Source: Winogradskyella sp. PC-19
Lineage (GTDB): Bacteria > Bacteroidota > Bacteroidia > Flavobacteriales > Flavobacteriaceae
Length of the DNA stretch: 64,000 nucleotides
Reading direction: 5' to 3'
Assembly: GCF_002163855.1 (NCBI RefSeq)
Contig: NZ_CP019332.1
Span: forward strand, 847,145-911,144
Positions 21,438-29,260 of the stretch are shown here, in pieces. Numbering within the stretch: the stretch's first letter is position 1; the number at the start of each line of letters is the position of its first letter. The position numbers and the translations under genes were made by a program. A model generated the notes under the pieces. The model searched no databases and was not told the origin of the DNA. It saw nothing but the letters and a program-made list of their open reading frames with translations.

Positions 21438-22613
21438 ATGAAAAAAATTACAATTTTACTCGTATTAGTTGCATTCGTCGTTTCGTGCGGATCGAAGAAA
21501 AAGGTGGAACGTGCCTTAACTTCTGGTAACTACAACAAAGCCATATCAAAAGCAGTTAAACAATTACAAAATAATAAAGATGCTAAACGAAAGCAAGATT
21601 ATATTTTGTTACTTAAAGATGCCTACGACAAAGCTAATGATAGAGATATCGAAGCCATTACCGGGCTAAAAACGTCAAAAAACCCTGAGTTTTATAGACG
21701 TATTTACGAAACCTACAATGCTTTAGCTAACAGACAAAATGCTGTAAAACCATTATTACCATTAAGTGTAAATGGACGTGAAGTATTTTTTAAACAGAAA
21801 GATTATACAAATGAAATAGTTAAAGCCCGTGAAAATGTTTCTGATTTCTATTACGAAAAAGGAATAGCGCTTCTAGAAGGCGATGACAAATTTCAAATAA
21901 GAAATGCCTACAATACTCTGGCATATATCGAAGATATAAATCCAAATTACGAAAAAACACGTGAGCTCATGCAAGAAGCTCATGAGCGCGGAACAGCACA
22001 TGTTATTGTAGACATAGAAAATCAGACGAGACAAATCATACCAAGACGCTTAGAAGATGCCCTACTCGATTTTGACACATATGGTTTAAATCAATTTTGG
22101 ACGCAATATCATGCTGATGAAAATGAAGACATGAATTATGATTATGCCATGCAATTACAATTAGCACGCATTAATATTTCGCCAGAGCAAGTTCGTGAGC
22201 GCGAAGTTGTCCGTCAGCAACGCGTCAAAGATGGTTGGCAATACAGATTAGATGCTAATGGTAATGTCGCTAAAGATAGTCTTGGCAATGATATTAAAGA
22301 AGATAAAATCATCACCGTTAGGGCTAGAGTTTTTGAAACAGAACAATTTAAACAAGCAGAAGTTTTAGCCAATGTGGTTTTTACAGATTTAAAAGCTCAA
22401 GAAACTATAGAGCAATTTAACATAAATAGTGGATTTGTTTTTGAGCATTTTTATGCCACTTTTAGAGGTGATAGACGTGCACTCAATAACGATGACAGAA
22501 ACTTGATTAGAAATCGTCCAATACCATTTCCAACAAATGAACAGATGATTTTTGATTCTGGTGAAGACCTAAAGCTAAAGCTGAAGGATATTATTTCAGA
22601 TTATAAGTTATAA
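21438..22613 (+). CDS. Lipoprotein with TPR-like N-terminal helical repeats
   Basis: A 391-residue lipoprotein; start at the ATG at 21438 (MKKITILLVLVAFVVSC), giving a clean lipobox VSC. The upstream TTG extension lacks a signal and is rejected. Residues about 25-160 form helical pairs with tetratricopeptide-like spacing (ALTSGNYNKAISKAVKQLQ, YYEKGIALLEGDDKFQIRNA). The C-terminal half contains a probable beta domain (KDGWQYRLDANGNVAKDSLG, IITVRARVFETEQFKQAEV). I do not recognise a named family. It sits between two terminators as its own unit, so it is probably an independently expressed envelope protein. Confidence 0.75.
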   Translation: MKKITILLVLVAFVVSCGSKKKVERALTSGNYNKAISKAVKQLQNNKDAKRKQDYILLLKDAYDKANDRDIEAITGLKTSKNPEFYRRIYETYNALANRQNAVKPLLPLSVNGREVFFKQKDYTNEIVKARENVSDFYYEKGIALLEGDDKFQIRNAYNTLAYIEDINPNYEKTRELMQEAHERGTAHVIVDIENQTRQIIPRRLEDALLDFDTYGLNQFWTQYHADENEDMNYDYAMQLQLARINISPEQVREREVVRQQRVKDGWQYRLDANGNVAKDSLGNDIKEDKIITVRARVFETEQFKQAEVLANVVFTDLKAQETIEQFNINSGFVFEHFYATFRGDRRALNNDDRNLIRNRPIPFPTNEQMIFDSGEDLKLKLKDIISDYKL

Positions 22614-22620
22614 CGAATAT

Positions 22621-22655
22621 AAAAAATGAAGCCTCGATATATAGGGGCTTTTTTA
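22621..22655 (+). terminator. Intrinsic terminator
   Basis: AAGCCTC-GATATATA-GGGGCTT followed by T-rich sequence, 8 bp after the TPR-like lipoprotein gene. Confidence 0.7.
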
Positions 22656-22704
22656 TGACTAATCTATAAATTACTTTATTTTCACATTATAATCTTATTT
22701 ATAA

Positions 22705-23280
22705 ATGAAACTCGTATTCGCCACCAACAACCTCAATAAATTAAAAGAGGTTCAAGTATTAGTTCCTGACCATATTCAATTATTAAGTTTAGCAGATATT
22801 GGTTGTGCAGAAGACATACCCGAAACGCAACCAACAATTGAAGGCAATGCCATCCAAAAAGCAGAATACTTGGTCAAAAACTATGGATACAATTGTTTTG
22901 CAGACGATACAGGTTTAGAAGTCGAAGTCCTTAATGGAGAGCCAGGCGTTTATTCGGCGCGATATGCAGGACCAAAACGCAATTCTGATGATAACATGGA
23001 AAAACTTCTGCAAAATTTAAAAGATAAATCAAACCGAAAGGCTCAGTTTAAAACAGTAATTGCATTACATCTTAATGGCGTATTAAAAACCTTTACAGGC
23101 ATTTGTAAAGGAGAAATTACTAAAGAAAAAAATGGCGAAAAAGGGTTTGGTTACGACCCTATTTTTAAGGCCGAAGGTTACAATGAAACATTCGCACAAA
23201 TTTCATTAGAAGAAAAAAATAAGATTGGACATCGAGGAAAGGCTGTACAAGAGCTAATTCAATTTCTGAATACTTTATAA
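22705..23280 (+). CDS. rdgB: Non-canonical purine NTP pyrophosphatase (RdgB/HAM1)
   Basis: A 191-residue house-cleaning enzyme that hydrolyses dITP, ITP and XTP to monophosphates, preventing incorporation of deaminated purines. Conserved features are the opening KLVFATNNLNKLKEVQ (nucleotide binding), the metal and catalytic loop FADDTGLEVEVLNGEPGVYSARYAG, EKGFGYDPIF, and the C-terminal GHRGKAVQELIQFL. Length is typical. Cytoplasmic homodimer. It is followed after 17 bp by a hypothetical gene on the same strand and may be co-transcribed with it. Confidence 0.97.
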   Translation: MKLVFATNNLNKLKEVQVLVPDHIQLLSLADIGCAEDIPETQPTIEGNAIQKAEYLVKNYGYNCFADDTGLEVEVLNGEPGVYSARYAGPKRNSDDNMEKLLQNLKDKSNRKAQFKTVIALHLNGVLKTFTGICKGEITKEKNGEKGFGYDPIFKAEGYNETFAQISLEEKNKIGHRGKAVQELIQFLNTL

Positions 23281-23297
23281 AATCAAATCTAATATAA

Positions 23298-23858
23298 ATG
23301 GAACTCATTAAAGTCATATTTTTTGCCATCGGTACGTTTTTTGGTGTTGATAACAGTATTGTAATGGCCGAAAAGACAAACGTCAGTATAGATACCAAAA
23401 CGCAAACCATTACTATAAATCAAAATAATCTGTTTACTATAATACGTAATGAGCAAGATAGCATCAAAGTAGCAGAACAACTTTACCGAATTAGCAATCA
23501 AGCCACAGAAGAAGAGCGTTACCAATGGCGAGAAGAATTTAATGACTACAAATTAAAAACTCTCGATATAACAACTAACAAAGAGAAAAAACAATTAGAT
23601 ATTAGTATTAAACTAAAATACAATACATCAAAAGACCTAAAAGTTTTTGCAATAGACTATGTCGAAGCCGAAAACAGTTATGCCATAATAAATATCGAAT
23701 CTTGGAATATCGATACTGACAAAGGCGAACTAAAAGGTAATTATTGGTACTTTAAAGACGATATTTCTTTTAGCATGTCTCCAGCTGCAACAATGCCTGA
23801 ACAATACAAGCCTCTAAAAAAAGACTTGTATACCTTTTGGAAAATGATAAAACCATAA
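23298..23858 (+). CDS. Hypothetical protein, mostly beta
   Basis: A 186-residue protein I do not recognise. The first 23 residues are moderately hydrophobic (MELIKVIFFAIGTFFG) and could be an uncleaved anchor or a poor signal. The rest alternates predicted beta strands with charged turns (NVSIDTKTQTITINQNN, KKQLDISIKLKYN) and one helical segment (ATEEERYQWREEFNDYKLKTL). It lies 17 bp after rdgB and is followed by more than 300 bp that hold the promoter and structured leader of the helicase gene. Confidence 0.6.
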   Translation: MELIKVIFFAIGTFFGVDNSIVMAEKTNVSIDTKTQTITINQNNLFTIIRNEQDSIKVAEQLYRISNQATEEERYQWREEFNDYKLKTLDITTNKEKKQLDISIKLKYNTSKDLKVFAIDYVEAENSYAIINIESWNIDTDKGELKGNYWYFKDDISFSMSPAATMPEQYKPLKKDLYTFWKMIKP

Positions 23859-24027
23859 TTGTGTTGTTTATAAAACGTCAACAACTCTATTGTATATCAT
23901 ATTGATTTCTAGATTTTAAAATCCTAACTTAGCTTAACTTCTGATATAAATCATTAAAAACGGATTCATATCATGATATTTAAGCGTAACTCCAAAATCT
24001 CGATAAAAACAAAGTTAAATAAAAGTG

Positions 24028-24035
24028 TATCTTTG
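24028..24035 (+). promoter_or_regulatory. -7 promoter element of the DEAD-box helicase gene
   Basis: TATCTTTG, identical to the SRP RNA -7 element, followed by GCACGC. It predicts transcription from about 24042 and a leader of about 130 nt. No -33 TTG lies at 19 bp. Confidence 0.65.
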
Positions 24036-24041
24036 CACGCT

Positions 24042-24171
24042 GAAAGTCAGAGAACTGATTTTCTGATAATTCCTCAGAGTGAGGATGTGTTACAAGGAGA
24101 ATTTAGAATAAGTATGTCGATTCGCTTCTTATGTAACACTACATAATACAATCGAATACTTATACAAAAGA
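24042..24171 (+). promoter_or_regulatory. Structured 5' leader of the DEAD-box helicase mRNA (candidate RNA switch)
   Basis: The leader holds four strong pairings. Hairpin 1 is AGTCAG/CTGATT around AGAA (24045-24060). Hairpin 2 is TCCTCA/TGAGGA around GAG (24071-24085). Helix A pairs GTGTTACA (24087-24094) with TGTAACAC (24132-24139). Helix B pairs ATAAGTATGTCGATT (24108-24122) with AATCGAATACTTAT (24150-24163), 14 bp with one bulged G. A and B interleave, so they form a pseudoknot or are alternatives. Helix B ends 8 nt before the helicase ATG. A 10-codon ORF (24114-24146) lies inside. No known riboswitch class is recognised; function is inferred from geometry. Confidence 0.6.
24114..24146 (+). 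CDS. Possible upstream ORF of 10 codons in the helicase leader
   Basis: ATG at 24114 to TAA at 24144-24146 encodes MSIRFLCNTT. It spans the left arm of helix B and the right arm of helix A, so its translation would open both helices. An AAGGAG stretch lies 14 nt upstream of the ATG, which is a long spacing, and this phylum rarely relies on such sites. Whether it is translated is unknown. Confidence 0.25.
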   Translation: MSIRFLCNTT

Positions 24172-26046
24172 ATGAGCACATTCCAAGAACTCGGTCTTGA
24201 CCAAGACCTATTGAATGCTATTAACGACATGGGTTTTGTAACTCCAAGTGAAGTTCAGGCACAAGCAATACCATTATTATTAAAAGAAGAACGCGATTTA
24301 GTTGCATTGGCACAAACCGGTACTGGTAAAACAGCGGCATTTGGTTTTCCTATGCTTCAAAAAATCGATGTAGAGAGTCGTACAACCCAAGGTCTAATCT
24401 TATCACCAACACGTGAGCTTTGTTTACAAATCACAAACGAGCTTAAGCAATACGGTAAATATTGTAAAGGGCTTAATGTAACTGCTATTTATGGTGGTGC
24501 GAGTATTACAGACCAAGCACGCCAAGTAAAGCGTGGCGCACAAATTATTGTGGCAACTCCTGGTCGTATGAAAGATATGATTAGCCGTAAACTCGTAGAT
24601 ATTTCTAAAATACAATACAGTGTTTTAGATGAAGCCGATGAGATGCTTAACATGGGTTTTTACGAAGATATTACAGATATCTTATCGCACACACCAGACG
24701 ATAAAAGCACGTGGTTATTTTCTGCAACAATGCCTAAAGAAGTGGCTACGATTGCAAAAAAATTCATGTACGATCCGTTAGAAATTACTGTTGGTAATAA
24801 AAACGAAAGTACAAGTAACGTATCGCATGAGTATTATTTAGTAAATGCTCGTGACCGTTACAACGCACTAAAACGTTTGGCAGACGCTAATCCAGATATA
24901 TTTTCTGTTATTTTCTGTCGTACAAAACGCGACACACAAAAAGTAGCCGAAAACTTAATCGAAAGTGGTTATAGCGCTGGTGCATTGCATGGAGATTTAA
25001 GCCAGAATCAACGTGATTTGGTGATGAAATCTTTCCGTAACAAACAAATACAAATGTTGGTAGCAACAGATGTTGCCGCCCGTGGTATCGATGTAGACAA
25101 CATTACACACGTTATCAATTACCAATTACCAGACGAAATCGAAACCTATACACACCGTTCTGGTAGAACTGGTCGTGCAGGAAACACTGGAGTTTCTATG
25201 GTCATTGTTTCAAAAAGTGAATTACGTAAGATAAAAAGTATCGAGCGTATCATTAAGAAACAGTTTGAAAAGAAAGATATCCCTAGCGGAACAGAAATTA
25301 CCGAAGTACAGTTAATGTCTTTGGCTAATAAAATACATAATACCGAAACTGGAGACGAGATTGACAAGTACCTTGAAAGTATAAATGAATTATTTGTAGA
25401 TACGTCTAAGGAAGATTTGATTAAGAAATTTTTCTCAGTAGAATTTAACCGTTTCCATAACTACTACCAAAAATCGAAGGACTTAGGTGTTGTAGATTCT
25501 CGTGGTGGTGAAGGTAGAGATTACGGTAAATCATCAAACGACACACGTTACTTTATCAATGTTGGACGTAAAGATGGTTTTGACTGGATGAAATTGAAAG
25601 ATTTCTTAAAAGAAAAACTAGAATTAGGTCGTGATGATGTCTTTAAGGTAGACGTAAAAGAAAGCTTTTCGTTCTTTAATACTGAAAAAGAAACTCAAGA
25701 AAAAGTATTGGCTTTCTTCACAGATTTTAAACACGAAGGTCGTTTTGTAAACGTTGAAGTGTCAGAAAACAGAGGCGGCGGACGTGGACGCAATCGCAGT
25801 GGCGGTGGAAGACGAAGAGATGGCGGTAGTGGCGGCGGACGTAGACGTTCAGATGATAGACGTAGCGAAAGACGCTCTAGCGATAGAGGTGACAGAAAAC
25901 CAAGACGTTCAGATGATTCTGCTAACAGAGGCGACAGACGTAGCAGACGTTCTAACGATGATAAACCAAGAGGAAGACGCTCAGAAAACTCTAACTCTAG
26001 CTATTCTGGTTCGGACAGACCAAGACGTTCTCGAAGAAGAGATTAA
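24172..26046 (+). CDS. DEAD-box RNA helicase with a DbpA-type RNA-binding domain and RG-rich tail
   Basis: A 624-residue ATP-dependent RNA helicase. All core motifs are present in order: a Q motif near 20-26, AQTGTGKT (I), PTREL (Ia), DEAD (II, about 154), SAT (III), ARGID (V) and HRSGRTGR (VI). A C-terminal domain around residues 455-535 (YFINVGRKDGFDWMKLKDFL to RFVNVEVSEN) resembles the DbpA RNA-binding domain. The last 85 residues are low-complexity Gly, Arg, Ser and Asp repeats that typically add non-specific RNA affinity. Probable roles are ribosome assembly, RNA decay or cold adaptation. The long structured leader suggests post-transcriptional control, possibly by the helicase itself. 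Confidence 0.95.
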   Translation: MSTFQELGLDQDLLNAINDMGFVTPSEVQAQAIPLLLKEERDLVALAQTGTGKTAAFGFPMLQKIDVESRTTQGLILSPTRELCLQITNELKQYGKYCKGLNVTAIYGGASITDQARQVKRGAQIIVATPGRMKDMISRKLVDISKIQYSVLDEADEMLNMGFYEDITDILSHTPDDKSTWLFSATMPKEVATIAKKFMYDPLEITVGNKNESTSNVSHEYYLVNARDRYNALKRLADANPDIFSVIFCRTKRDTQKVAENLIESGYSAGALHGDLSQNQRDLVMKSFRNKQIQMLVATDVAARGIDVDNITHVINYQLPDEIETYTHRSGRTGRAGNTGVSMVIVSKSELRKIKSIERIIKKQFEKKDIPSGTEITEVQLMSLANKIHNTETGDEIDKYLESINELFVDTSKEDLIKKFFSVEFNRFHNYYQKSKDLGVVDSRGGEGRDYGKSSNDTRYFINVGRKDGFDWMKLKDFLKEKLELGRDDVFKVDVKESFSFFNTEKETQEKVLAFFTDFKHEGRFVNVEVSENRGGGRGRNRSGGGRRRDGGSGGGRRRSDDRRSERRSSDRGDRKPRRSDDSANRGDRRSRRSNDDKPRGRRSENSNSSYSGSDRPRRSRRRD

Positions 26047-26057
26047 TAATATAATTA

Positions 26058-26087
26058 AAAGCTCAGAATTTTATTCTGGGCTTTTTT
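26058..26087 (+). terminator. Intrinsic terminator after the helicase gene
   Basis: AGCTCAGAA-TTTTA-TTCTGGGCT with one G-U pair, followed by T6. Very similar to the terminator after fahA. Confidence 0.85.
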
Positions 26088-26212
26088 AGTGCTTAAAAAA
26101 AATACTAAATCAGACTTACCCAGTAAGATTGGTGTTAATATTACGTCAAATTGAATAGTCCAATTCGCCTAACTGCGTTTTGTTTACTACCTTTACGCTG
26201 TAAGAAAAAGTC

Positions 26213-27022
26213 ATGAAGCATTACTTACTTTTATTACTTTGTTTTGTATCCATTAGTATTTATGGACAAGACACAGAATCTTCTAATGAGCCTACACGAG
26301 TGCAAGCTACAATAATAAGTAGTACTACTAAAGCACCACTTGTAGATGCCAATATCGTTAACCTAAACCAAGTCATTGGAACCACGACAGACGACAACGG
26401 TATGTTTGAGATTAGAGCAAAAGTTAATGATACGCTTCACTTATCGTATTTAGGTTACAAATCCATAAAAGTTCGAGTTACTAATGATTGGATTAAATTT
26501 GGTAATACAGAAATTGAAATGACAGATTTGGCATTAGCTCTTGAAGAAGTTGTAGTAAATCAGTTAAAACTTACCGGTTATTTAGAAGTTGATTTAAAAC
26601 AAATCCCGATTAGGTCAAATAACCGATACAGAATTTCTGGTATACCAAATCAAGGTTATGAAGGCGGACAAACTAATGTGGTTAACAAAGTTTTAGGTGC
26701 CATATTTAATCCAGCAGACTTCTTATATAAGATGTTTGGTAAAAAACCAAACCAAATGCGTAAGCTGAAGGAAATGAAGAAAGATGATGAAATTAGAAAT
26801 CAGCTTTCTAAACGTTTTGACCGTGAGATGTTGACCGTTTTACTTCAAGTTGATAAATATGACTTAGATGAAATCGTCAATCAATGTAACTACTCTCGTG
26901 ATTTTATTCGCACAGCAAATGACCTTCAGGTTCTAGATGCTATTAGCGAATGTTATGAGGAATATAAGGTCCTTAACAGAAATAACGAGAGAAAACGTAA
27001 TAAGCGTAAAACTGCACCTTGA
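26213..27022 (+). CDS. Exported CarboxypepD_reg-like protein
   Basis: A 269-residue exported protein. A signal peptide ends at ISIYGQ, with Gln as the likely first mature residue. A carboxypeptidase regulatory-like domain (about 30-110: TRVQATIISSTTKAPLVDAN, TDDNGMFEIRAKVNDTLHLSYLGYKS) ends in an ALEEVVV strand, as in TonB-dependent receptors, but no plug or barrel follows. The C-terminal half is helical and charged, ending in a basic tail (NNERKRNKRK). The architecture matches the protein at 15655-16404. Possibly an accessory envelope protein; function unknown. It converges on the TrmH-type gene. Confidence 0.75.
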   Translation: MKHYLLLLLCFVSISIYGQDTESSNEPTRVQATIISSTTKAPLVDANIVNLNQVIGTTTDDNGMFEIRAKVNDTLHLSYLGYKSIKVRVTNDWIKFGNTEIEMTDLALALEEVVVNQLKLTGYLEVDLKQIPIRSNNRYRISGIPNQGYEGGQTNVVNKVLGAIFNPADFLYKMFGKKPNQMRKLKEMKKDDEIRNQLSKRFDREMLTVLLQVDKYDLDEIVNQCNYSRDFIRTANDLQVLDAISECYEEYKVLNRNNERKRNKRKTAP

Positions 27023-27035
27023 TTTATTAATTCCA

Positions 27036-27689
27036 CTACGTAGATTTAAAACGCTCTACAATAGCATTATAATCCTTAATAGTTTTCTTTATCCAATCAA
27101 AGCGCTTTTCAATAAGTTCTTTTTCGGAAAGTTGCCATTTTACATTAGATTTTCTCAATTGAGCTGTCACGTGCTGTAGAATTATAGCTGCAGAAACAGA
27201 AATATTTAAACTCTCCGTAAAACCAACCATTGGTATTTTTAAAAAGCAATCCGCATTTGCTTTAACATAGTCAGATAGGCCTTCTGTTTCACGTCCAAAG
27301 AAAAAGCAAGATTTTTTAGAAATATCAAAATCAATTAAATCACAATCGTTTACATGTGGTGTCGTAGCAACAATCTGATAGCCTTGGTGTTTTAAGTCAT
27401 CGATGCAAGTTTTTACACTACCATAACGCCTTAAATCAACCCATTTTTGGGCACCCATAGCAATTTCTCTATCTATATCTTTCGAGTTGGCTTCTTCAAT
27501 GACATTTAACTCTTGAATACCAAAAACATCACAAGACCTCATCACTGCACTTGTATTATGTAGTTGGTACACGTCTTCAGTTGCGACAGTAAAATGTTTG
27601 GTACGTTGCTGTAAAACAGTTTCGAAACGTTTTAAACGATTTTCAGTAAGATAACCTTCAAGATGTTTTAGAAGTTTTAAATCATTCAT
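27036..27689 (-). CDS. trmH: TrmH-family (SpoU) RNA 2'-O-methyltransferase, probably tRNA Gm18
   Basis: A 217-residue SPOUT-class methyltransferase. The three SpoU motifs are visible: motif 1 NTSAVMRSCDVFGIQ with the conserved Asn and Arg, motif 2 FFFGRETEGLSDY, and motif 3 IPMVGFTESLNISVSAAIIL, which builds the deep trefoil knot binding S-adenosylmethionine. The N-terminal extension (RLKRFETVLQQRT) and the C-terminal helix (KELIEKRFDWIKKTI) are typical of TrmH, which methylates the ribose of G18 in tRNA. A different RNA target cannot be excluded from sequence alone. It is divergent from the sirtuin gene. Confidence 0.88.
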   Translation of the reverse strand: MNDLKLLKHLEGYLTENRLKRFETVLQQRTKHFTVATEDVYQLHNTSAVMRSCDVFGIQELNVIEEANSKDIDREIAMGAQKWVDLRRYGSVKTCIDDLKHQGYQIVATTPHVNDCDLIDFDISKKSCFFFGRETEGLSDYVKANADCFLKIPMVGFTESLNISVSAAIILQHVTAQLRKSNVKWQLSEKELIEKRFDWIKKTIKDYNAIVERFKST

Positions 27690-27727
27690 AACCCAAAAAT
27701 ATAAAAATAGATGATTGTAAGATTCGC

Positions 27728-27735
27728 TATTTTTG
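27728..27735 (+). promoter_or_regulatory. -7 promoter element adjacent to the sirtuin start codon
   Basis: TATTTTTG fits TAnnTTTG and ends 4 bp before the ATG at 27740. If it is the promoter, the mRNA would be leaderless or nearly so. Confidence 0.4.
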
Positions 27736-27739
27736 ATTT

Positions 27740-28420
27740 ATGAAAAAACATATTGTTGTATTAACTGGTGCAGGCATAAGTGCAGAAAGCGGTATAAAAA
27801 CTTTTAGAGATGCAGATGGACTTTGGGAAGGTCATGATGTGATGGAGGTCGCTTCACCTCAAGGGTTTTGTAATAATCCTGAATTAGTTTTAGATTTTTA
27901 CAATCAACGTCGAAGACAATTAAAAGAAGTAACTCCAAATGCGGCACATATCTCTTTAGTTGAATTAGAAGAAGAATACAAAGTATCGATAGTCACTCAA
28001 AATGTAGATGACCTTCACGAACGTGCTGGAAGTACAAATGTATTACATCTTCATGGCGAATTAAGAAAAATAAGAAGTACTGGAAATCCACAAGATATTA
28101 GAAACTGGGAAGAAGACATAAATCTCGGAGATAAATGTACTAATGGATACCAGCTAAGACCTCATATTGTTTGGTTTGGTGAAGATGTACCTATGATTGA
28201 AAAAGCAGTAGAAATCTGTGAAACAGCAGATATCTTAGTTATTATAGGTACTAGTATGCAAGTTTACCCAGCTGCAAGTTTGATGAATTTTGTTGACTCT
28301 AATATCCCGATATATTATGTAGACCCAAACCCTGCTGTAATACACAATTCTAAAATAACTGTGATTCAAAAACCAGCAACATCAGGAATGCTAGAACTTA
28401 ATAAACTATTAAAAGATTAA
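27740..28420 (+). CDS. cobB: Sirtuin NAD-dependent protein deacylase, class III type, without zinc cysteines
   Basis: A 226-residue compact sirtuin that uses NAD+ to remove acyl groups from lysines. Motifs present are TGAGISAESGIKTFRD (9-24), QNVDDLHERAGS (87-98), the catalytic His105 in LHLHGEL, and GTSMQVYPAASL near the end. Tyr54 and Arg57 (FYNQRRR) match the pair that selects succinyl or malonyl lysine in SIRT5-like enzymes. The small domain normally holds two Cys pairs for zinc; here only Cys133 remains (between HGELRKIRST and LRPHIVWFGE). The protein is otherwise intact, so a zinc-free structural variant is more likely than a broken gene. Confidence 0.93.
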   Translation: MKKHIVVLTGAGISAESGIKTFRDADGLWEGHDVMEVASPQGFCNNPELVLDFYNQRRRQLKEVTPNAAHISLVELEEEYKVSIVTQNVDDLHERAGSTNVLHLHGELRKIRSTGNPQDIRNWEEDINLGDKCTNGYQLRPHIVWFGEDVPMIEKAVEICETADILVIIGTSMQVYPAASLMNFVDSNIPIYYVDPNPAVIHNSKITVIQKPATSGMLELNKLLKD

Positions 28421-28454
28421 GTAAACAATAATTACAACTAAAACAAAGACAACC

Positions 28455-28655
28455 CTAATCATCATCAGAGAGCTTAAAAAAATCATTTACAGGCTTACTG
28501 AAAATTGCAGATAATTTAAGTGCTAAAACTGTTGAAGGTACATATCTATTAGCTTCAATAGAATTTATAGTTTGTCTTGACACTCCAATTTTTTTTGCTA
28601 AATCATCCTGTGTAAGACTCAAGATAGCACGTTCTACTTTTATTGTATTCTTCAT
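28455..28655 (-). CDS. Small XRE-family helix-turn-helix regulator
   Basis: A 66-residue protein that is almost entirely a Cro/CI-type DNA-binding domain (LTQDDLAKKIGVSRQTINSIEANRYVPS). It has the length and C-terminal tail of the YozG-like regulators often paired with a small membrane protein. Its ATG overlaps the stop codon of the upstream membrane protein gene (TAATG), so the two are translationally coupled. It probably represses its own operon, as is common for such pairs; that is inferred. Confidence 0.9.
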   Translation of the reverse strand: MKNTIKVERAILSLTQDDLAKKIGVSRQTINSIEANRYVPSTVLALKLSAIFSKPVNDFFKLSDDD

Positions 28656-29101
28656 TATCTGTAGCGTTTTAATGTGTGATAGAATCCTAACTGAATTAAA
28701 AGCATAAAACTAAGCAGTTGAAAATCTCCTAGCTCTTTGTAAGACTCACCACCAGAATGTACAATATTGGAAACTCCAAACTCAATATATGGCATTATAA
28801 TAGCATATAACACACCAAGAATAAATGCTATCGCATAAGATTGTGCTCTTAGAGCAACAATCATTTCATCATCTTCTCTATCTCTAGCTAACGAAATACA
28901 TAACAGACCAATAATAAAGATAGTTCTACCGATACTCCTAATTAATTCTGCCTGTTCTGGGAATTGTTTTCTTACAAAAAACAACGTAAAAGCGGTAATC
29001 AATAAAATTACACCTATCCATTTAAAGGATGTTGGCAATCTAAAATCTAACAATTTTTTTATGCGATTACGTTCGCATTCTACAAAACTCTTCTTATTCA
29101 T
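28655..29101 (-). CDS. Four-TM membrane protein paired with an XRE regulator
   Basis: A 148-residue integral membrane protein starting at the ATG at 29101 (MNKKSFVECERNRIKK); the frame continues upstream but those residues look non-coding. Four hydrophobic segments are visible (about 25-42, 58-76, 88-108 and 122-142), with a charged cytoplasmic loop between the second and third (ARDREDDEMIVALR). The stop overlaps the start of the XRE gene. Similar pairs occur widely in bacteria, where the membrane protein is of unknown function and the regulator controls it. I do not recognise a named domain. Confidence 0.75.
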   Translation of the reverse strand: MNKKSFVECERNRIKKLLDFRLPTSFKWIGVILLITAFTLFFVRKQFPEQAELIRSIGRTIFIIGLLCISLARDREDDEMIVALRAQSYAIAFILGVLYAIIMPYIEFGVSNIVHSGGESYKELGDFQLLSFMLLIQLGFYHTLKRYR

Positions 29102-29260
29102 AATTGACAAATTTATTTTATATTTAGTAAAAATAATTTTACTTAATGACAAATATACTTTACATTTTTGAAATTTACAAATTCACCTTCATTTTATACA
29201 TATTTAATGTTTTACATATCTTAAATTAAAATTGTTATTTTACAGCAAATAATTAATAAA

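Noticed and set aside
23859-24027. Additional gene or tRNA in the long gap before the helicase
   Set aside because: No frame above 30 codons with a start and no cloverleaf; the first 170 bp are plain AT-rich spacer.
25770-26040. Repeat-rich DNA at the helicase 3' end suggesting a mobile or satellite repeat
   Set aside because: The repetition reflects Gly/Arg/Ser codons of the RG tail within the reading frame.
25754-26089. Plus-strand frame overlapping the helicase tail, rich in acidic residues and Val
   Set aside because: Produced by frame-shifted reading of the repetitive Gly/Arg tail of the helicase.
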